A DNA stretch of 5,860 nucleotides, taken from Archangiaceae bacterium. Lineage in GTDB: Bacteria > Myxococcota > Myxococcia > Myxococcales > Myxococcaceae. Each line of letters opens with the position of its first letter. The first letter of the stretch is position 1. The notes below the pieces were generated by a model, which searched no databases, had not been told where the DNA came from, and was given only the letters and a program-made list of their open reading frames with translations. Positions 5,650 to 5,860 of the stretch are shown piece by piece. The position numbers and the translations under genes are program-made. The stretch lies in NCBI GenBank assembly GCA_023248915.1, contig JAHFDQ010000405.1, positions 1 through 5,860 on the forward strand, in the 5' to 3' direction.

Positions 5650-5859
5650 TCAGCGCGTCTCGCGCCGAATCTTCTCGGCCTCGTCCGGCCGCCCTAGCTT
5701 CGCCAGGCAGCGGGCCTGGGTGAAGCGCACCTGGCGGCGCAATTGAGCCCGGGCCGGAGTGCCGTCGTCGGGGTAGGCCTCGAGCCACGCGTCCACTCGG
5801 GCCAGCGCCCGCGCGCACAGGTTCTTGTCGGCGAGCCGCCCGAGCTGTCGCGCCCGGTG
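5650..5859 (-). CDS. C-terminal fragment of a helical, possibly TPR-like protein (5' end outside window)
   Basis: The last 69 codons of a gene entering from the right edge, ending in TGA at 5652-5650. The fragment reads as paired amphipathic helices: a helix with ARALARVDAWL, a turn EAYPDDGTP, then RFTQARCLAKLG, RPDEAEKIRRETR and stop. The A-R-C-L-A-x-L-G-R-x-x-E-A pattern with a preceding helix is what tetratricopeptide or similar helical-repeat proteins look like, but one partial repeat is too little to name a family. It lies in the same orientation as prs with 47 bp between stop and ATG, so co-transcription is likely. No start codon is in the window. That the frame is coding rests on its smooth, plausible protein sequence and continuity to the window edge. 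Confidence 0.6.
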   Translation of the reverse strand, partial: HRARQLGRLADKNLCARALARVDAWLEAYPDDGTPARAQLRRQVRFTQARCLAKLGRPDEAEKIRRETR

Positions 5860-5860
5860 C

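Noticed and set aside
4856..5746. Long plus-strand open frame opposite prs
   Set aside because: It is His/Asp/Arg-rich with no motif. The minus strand is a clear PRPP synthetase.
5603..5818. N-terminal extension of prs up to an ATG at 5818
   Set aside because: It would add 72 residues not found in the family and overlaps the 3' end of the upstream gene in another frame. Only the short extension to the GTG at 5623 is plausible.

Overview
The window is strongly GC-rich, with G or C at most third codon positions. It encodes lipoproteins of a style typical of Myxococcota: a von Willebrand A (vWA) protein with a DDSGSM metal site, choice-of-anchor/ASH-like repeats, and a Dickkopf-like cysteine-rich protein followed by an EPN...A/DVDFF pre-peptidase-like domain. 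A myxobacterium or close relative is the best guess. This is inferred from protein style, not from a marker gene.

Left part (1-3637, minus strand): three genes read leftward as a probable operon of surface lipoproteins. The order is a vWA lipoprotein (3637-2513), then a two-ASH/PKD-like/DUF2135-like lipoprotein (2516-1065) that overlaps it by 4 bp, then a lipoprotein with nine four-cysteine modules (1054 to beyond the left edge) starting after a 10-bp gap. All three begin with a short signal peptide ending in a cysteine, and none has Asp at +2, so outer-membrane or surface anchoring is likely.

Control region (3638-3787): a 150-bp divergent intergenic region holds a good match to a sigma-54 (-24/-12) promoter pointing into the lipoprotein operon. 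It also holds two perfect copies of an 11-bp direct repeat that could be activator sites. Neither element is proven.

Right part: a HAD-family phosphatase (3788-4684, plus) converges on a ribose-phosphate pyrophosphokinase gene (prs, 5602-4691, minus). Only 6 bp separate the stop codons, and a GC-rich inverted repeat spans the junction. Upstream of prs is the 3' end of a helical, possibly TPR-like protein (5859-5650) that enters from the right edge and is probably co-transcribed with prs. The prs product keeps its main catalytic residues but is shorter than usual and diverges in the ribose-phosphate loop, so it may be a second, specialised copy.

I see no tRNA, rRNA, CRISPR, insertion sequence or phage feature. 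There is no gene-free stretch over 300 bases.
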